Positions 4,938 through 6,427 of a stretch of DNA of 6,427 nt are shown here, piece by piece. The stretch lies in assembly GCA_042138015.1 (NCBI GenBank), contig JBHIVA010000100.1, positions 1-6,427 of the forward strand. Direction: 5' to 3'. Source of the DNA: TH1177 sp042138015 (lineage in GTDB: Archaea > Thermoproteota > Nitrososphaeria > Nitrososphaerales > Nitrososphaeraceae). Both the position numbers and the translations under genes were made by a program. Each line of letters begins with the position of its first letter. Position 1 is the stretch's first letter. Below the pieces are notes generated by a model. It was given only the letters and a program-made list of their open reading frames with translations, had not been told where the DNA came from and made no database searches.

Positions 4938-5723
4938 CTAGTAGTAGCTATCATACGAGATATCAGGATATTCATACTGTGGATATGCATTTTCGTCATA
5001 ATATCCAGAATCTCTGTTATACTCGTTACCGTACGGTTTTTTGTCATTATCATGAAAATCTCTTTCTCCTATAATTAGAGTACTTCGTTCTAGAGGATCT
5101 AATGCTCTTATATCAACTACACAAACTGCAAAATTCTGTGGATTATTTTCATCTTCAACATATTGTAATTGAAATGATGCAGCTACTTGGATGTCTGCAC
5201 CTGGTTCAAAGATTTGGTTTGGATCAAAATTGCCTCCAGTTACTGATTGAGGAAGATTTTTTAATATTGCTTCATTTTGCTTTACAAATACTTTACCAGG
5301 TGATTCAAATGTAAGATCTGTAACAAATGGATCTGCTCCACATAATCCTTGTTCATCTACATTTAATATAGCATAATGATTGTGTTGAACATCGTTTGTA
5401 GGATCTCCATTTTGTAATTCACTATCAGCAATTGGAAGTTGTGGATGTGATGTAGTTACAATAACTTCTGTTTGTCCTAATGAATCGATTGTTACTATTC
5501 CATAGCCCCAGTTAATTCCTGGATTATTATTATATATAGGGATTTTTCCTTGTGCTTTAAAGATGATATCTGTTATTACTTCATCTTTTATATCTACTAC
5601 TGCTTTTTTCAAATCCAAAAAATTTCCTTGTTGAGGTGGATATGCAAATGCACTCAGAGGTGAAAAAATTACTGCTACCGCCAACAAAGTCATTGTTGTT
5701 ATGACTATAGTCGTATTCGACAT
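4938..5723 (-). CDS. Secreted protein with tyrosine-rich C-terminal tail (261 aa)
   Basis: Function is unknown; I do not recognise a characterised family. A signal peptide covers about residues 1-27 (TMTLLAVAVIF core, cut after SAFA). Residues 28-217 look like a folded, beta-rich domain with motifs NWGYGIVTID (71-80), VIVTTSHPQLPIAD, VQHNHYAIL (112-120), a Cys at 128 and another at 201, and FAVCVVDIRALDP near its end. Only two Cys are present in the mature protein, so a disulfide is possible. The last 41 residues are a low-complexity polar tail; from residue 231 to the end, 10 of 31 residues are Tyr, mixed with Asp, Asn and Glu. There is no C-terminal membrane helix or evident anchor. The ATG gives a full signal peptide and lies just below an A/T box, with no Shine-Dalgarno site. 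It is separated from paralog C by 615 bases, so it is not in an operon with it. Confidence 0.9.
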   Translation of the reverse strand: MSNTTIVITTMTLLAVAVIFSPLSAFAYPPQQGNFLDLKKAVVDIKDEVITDIIFKAQGKIPIYNNNPGINWGYGIVTIDSLGQTEVIVTTSHPQLPIADSELQNGDPTNDVQHNHYAILNVDEQGLCGADPFVTDLTFESPGKVFVKQNEAILKNLPQSVTGGNFDPNQIFEPGADIQVAASFQLQYVEDENNPQNFAVCVVDIRALDPLERSTLIIGERDFHDNDKKPYGNEYNRDSGYYDENAYPQYEYPDISYDSYY

Positions 5724-5740
5724 GTGTACTACTTTTTAAT

Positions 5741-5752
5741 AATATTTTTAAA
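5741..5752 (-). promoter_or_regulatory. Candidate TATA box for the 4938-5723 gene
   Basis: Minus strand TTTAAAAATATT begins 29 bases before the ATG, the position expected for a leaderless archaeal transcript. Nothing resembling the two-box paralog promoter precedes this gene. Confidence 0.45.
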
Positions 5753-6427
5753 AGTGTCGATAGATAATTTGTAACTAAAATTATAATATATCATTTTATA
5801 AAAAAATTAGTATCAATGATTTTAAATATTTATAGTAAAATTTTTCATGAACAATAAATTCTAATAAGCCTTATAAAAGTCATTAGTAATTTTGTGTTAT
5901 AATAATATAATAATATTATTAAATATATTTTTTTATATTTTTATTAGTTATTGATATAATTAACGTTTATTTTAATAATGGTGAATAATAGTTTAGCATA
6001 TGTACGAAAATTGTCACAAATTTAAAATATTTGTAGTTATGAGAATTAATATAGTCCTATAAACTTACTACTTCACCTCAAATATTAATTATATATTGCT
6101 TTTCTACTTTTTAATTATATGTATTATCCCATGACCTCTGTTACACTCTTTTACTTGCCAATAAGAGTAAGGAGTGTTGTTACACCGGATGTAATATATT
6201 ATAGTAAGACGTATAACAGAAGATAAACAACACATAGATTGAACCTAGCCTGTATACAAAAGGGATGGTATCCAATAAAGATTTTCATATAGTCAGAGCC
6301 TAAATTTATAACTATACTAACTAACTAAACTTCGTAGATACATTTTTAGCTAACCGGTATCCTACACTTATCATAATTGCGTTATTATACTAAACTAGAC
6401 AAGATTTACAACCAAGAATCTAACGCA
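5753..6427. other. Long non-coding stretch, no recognised gene
   Basis: Up to about 6060 the sequence is extremely A/T-rich and includes an A/T-only palindrome (TAATAATATTATTA, 5908-5921). From about 6120 the composition becomes more balanced, but all frames on both strands are interrupted by stops within short distances. It may be a decayed gene, a 5' region of something beyond the window, or an RNA. I recognise no tRNA, rRNA or transposase motif in it. Confidence 0.4.
6143..6196. repeat. Two adjacent hairpins
   Basis: The first stem pairs ACACTC-TT-TTACT (6143-6155) with AGTAA-G-GAGTGT (6166-6177) around a ten-base loop: about 11 Watson-Crick pairs plus a G-T pair and one bulge. Directly next to it, TTACA (6180-6184) pairs with TGTAA (6190-6194) around CCGGA, extendable by wobble pairs. 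No T-run follows either on the plus strand. A structured RNA element is possible; strand and function are unknown. Confidence 0.4.

Noticed and set aside
5102..5314. A 70-codon plus-strand frame inside the Tyr-rich secreted protein gene
   Set aside because: It lies wholly antisense to a better supported gene with a signal peptide; its Leu/Gln/His-rich composition is that of a shadow frame.
5376..5388. HNH-like motif (VQHNHYAIL) in the 261-residue protein
   Set aside because: Only the letters match; the protein is exported and lacks the spacing and metal ligands of HNH nucleases.
6215..6260. tRNA T-arm-like GGTTCAATC on the minus strand
   Set aside because: The flanking bases do not form a T stem, and no acceptor, D or anticodon arms are found at the right distances.
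1..6427. CRISPR array or other regular direct-repeat array
   Set aside because: No repeat of 20 or more bases with regular spacers was seen; the only tandem repeat is the short AAAAT run.

Overview
This AT-rich window most likely comes from an ammonia-oxidising archaeon of the Thaumarchaeota (Nitrososphaeria). The best guess is a Nitrososphaerales / Nitrosocosmicus-like lineage. That guess rests on low GC, secreted proteins whose signal peptides end in ..VPSSFA or ..AFA, gene starts without Shine-Dalgarno sites but with A/T boxes about 25-30 bases upstream, and archaeal-looking IS110 and IS5-type transposase remnants. The organism assignment is inference from style and memory, not from a search.

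Layout. Positions 1-1365 are an insertion-sequence graveyard on the minus strand. A decayed IS5/IS4-type DDE transposase (1-557, running off the left edge) is joined tail-to-head to a decayed IS110-type DEDD transposase (about 571-1365). Both carry stops, frameshifts and a substituted catalytic residue. A small plus-strand ORF of unknown function follows (1370-1564). It is the only plausible plus-strand gene.

Positions 1777-5723 hold five minus-strand genes, each predicted to encode a small exported protein. Three are paralogs (1777-2199, 2646-3065, 3966-4322). They share a near-identical signal peptide, a motif around QKIKC, Asn-Gly-rich segments and an NLVNIC motif, with the two cysteines exactly 56 residues apart in all three. 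Between the second and third paralogs lies a 147-residue protein (3312-3755) with a signal peptide, a Tyr/Asp-rich stretch, a charged helical middle and a C-terminal glycine-flanked membrane helix. That helix strongly resembles the tiny YjcZ-type membrane proteins of Bacillus. The fifth gene (4938-5723) encodes a 261-residue secreted protein with a very tyrosine-rich C-terminal tail.

Regulation. The three paralogs also share their upstream DNA: a TTATATTCAAA-like box, exactly 26 bases, an AGATATAT box, then 19-20 bases to the ATG. The AGATATAT box is placed as expected for a TATA element of leaderless transcripts, so the upstream box may be an activator site that co-regulates them. T-rich tracts follow the paralogs, as expected for archaeal termination. 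No gene here has a recognised enzymatic function. Taken together, the cluster looks like a set of separately transcribed cell-surface or secreted small proteins. Positions 5753-6427 contain no recognisable gene, but they do hold a pair of adjacent hairpins.
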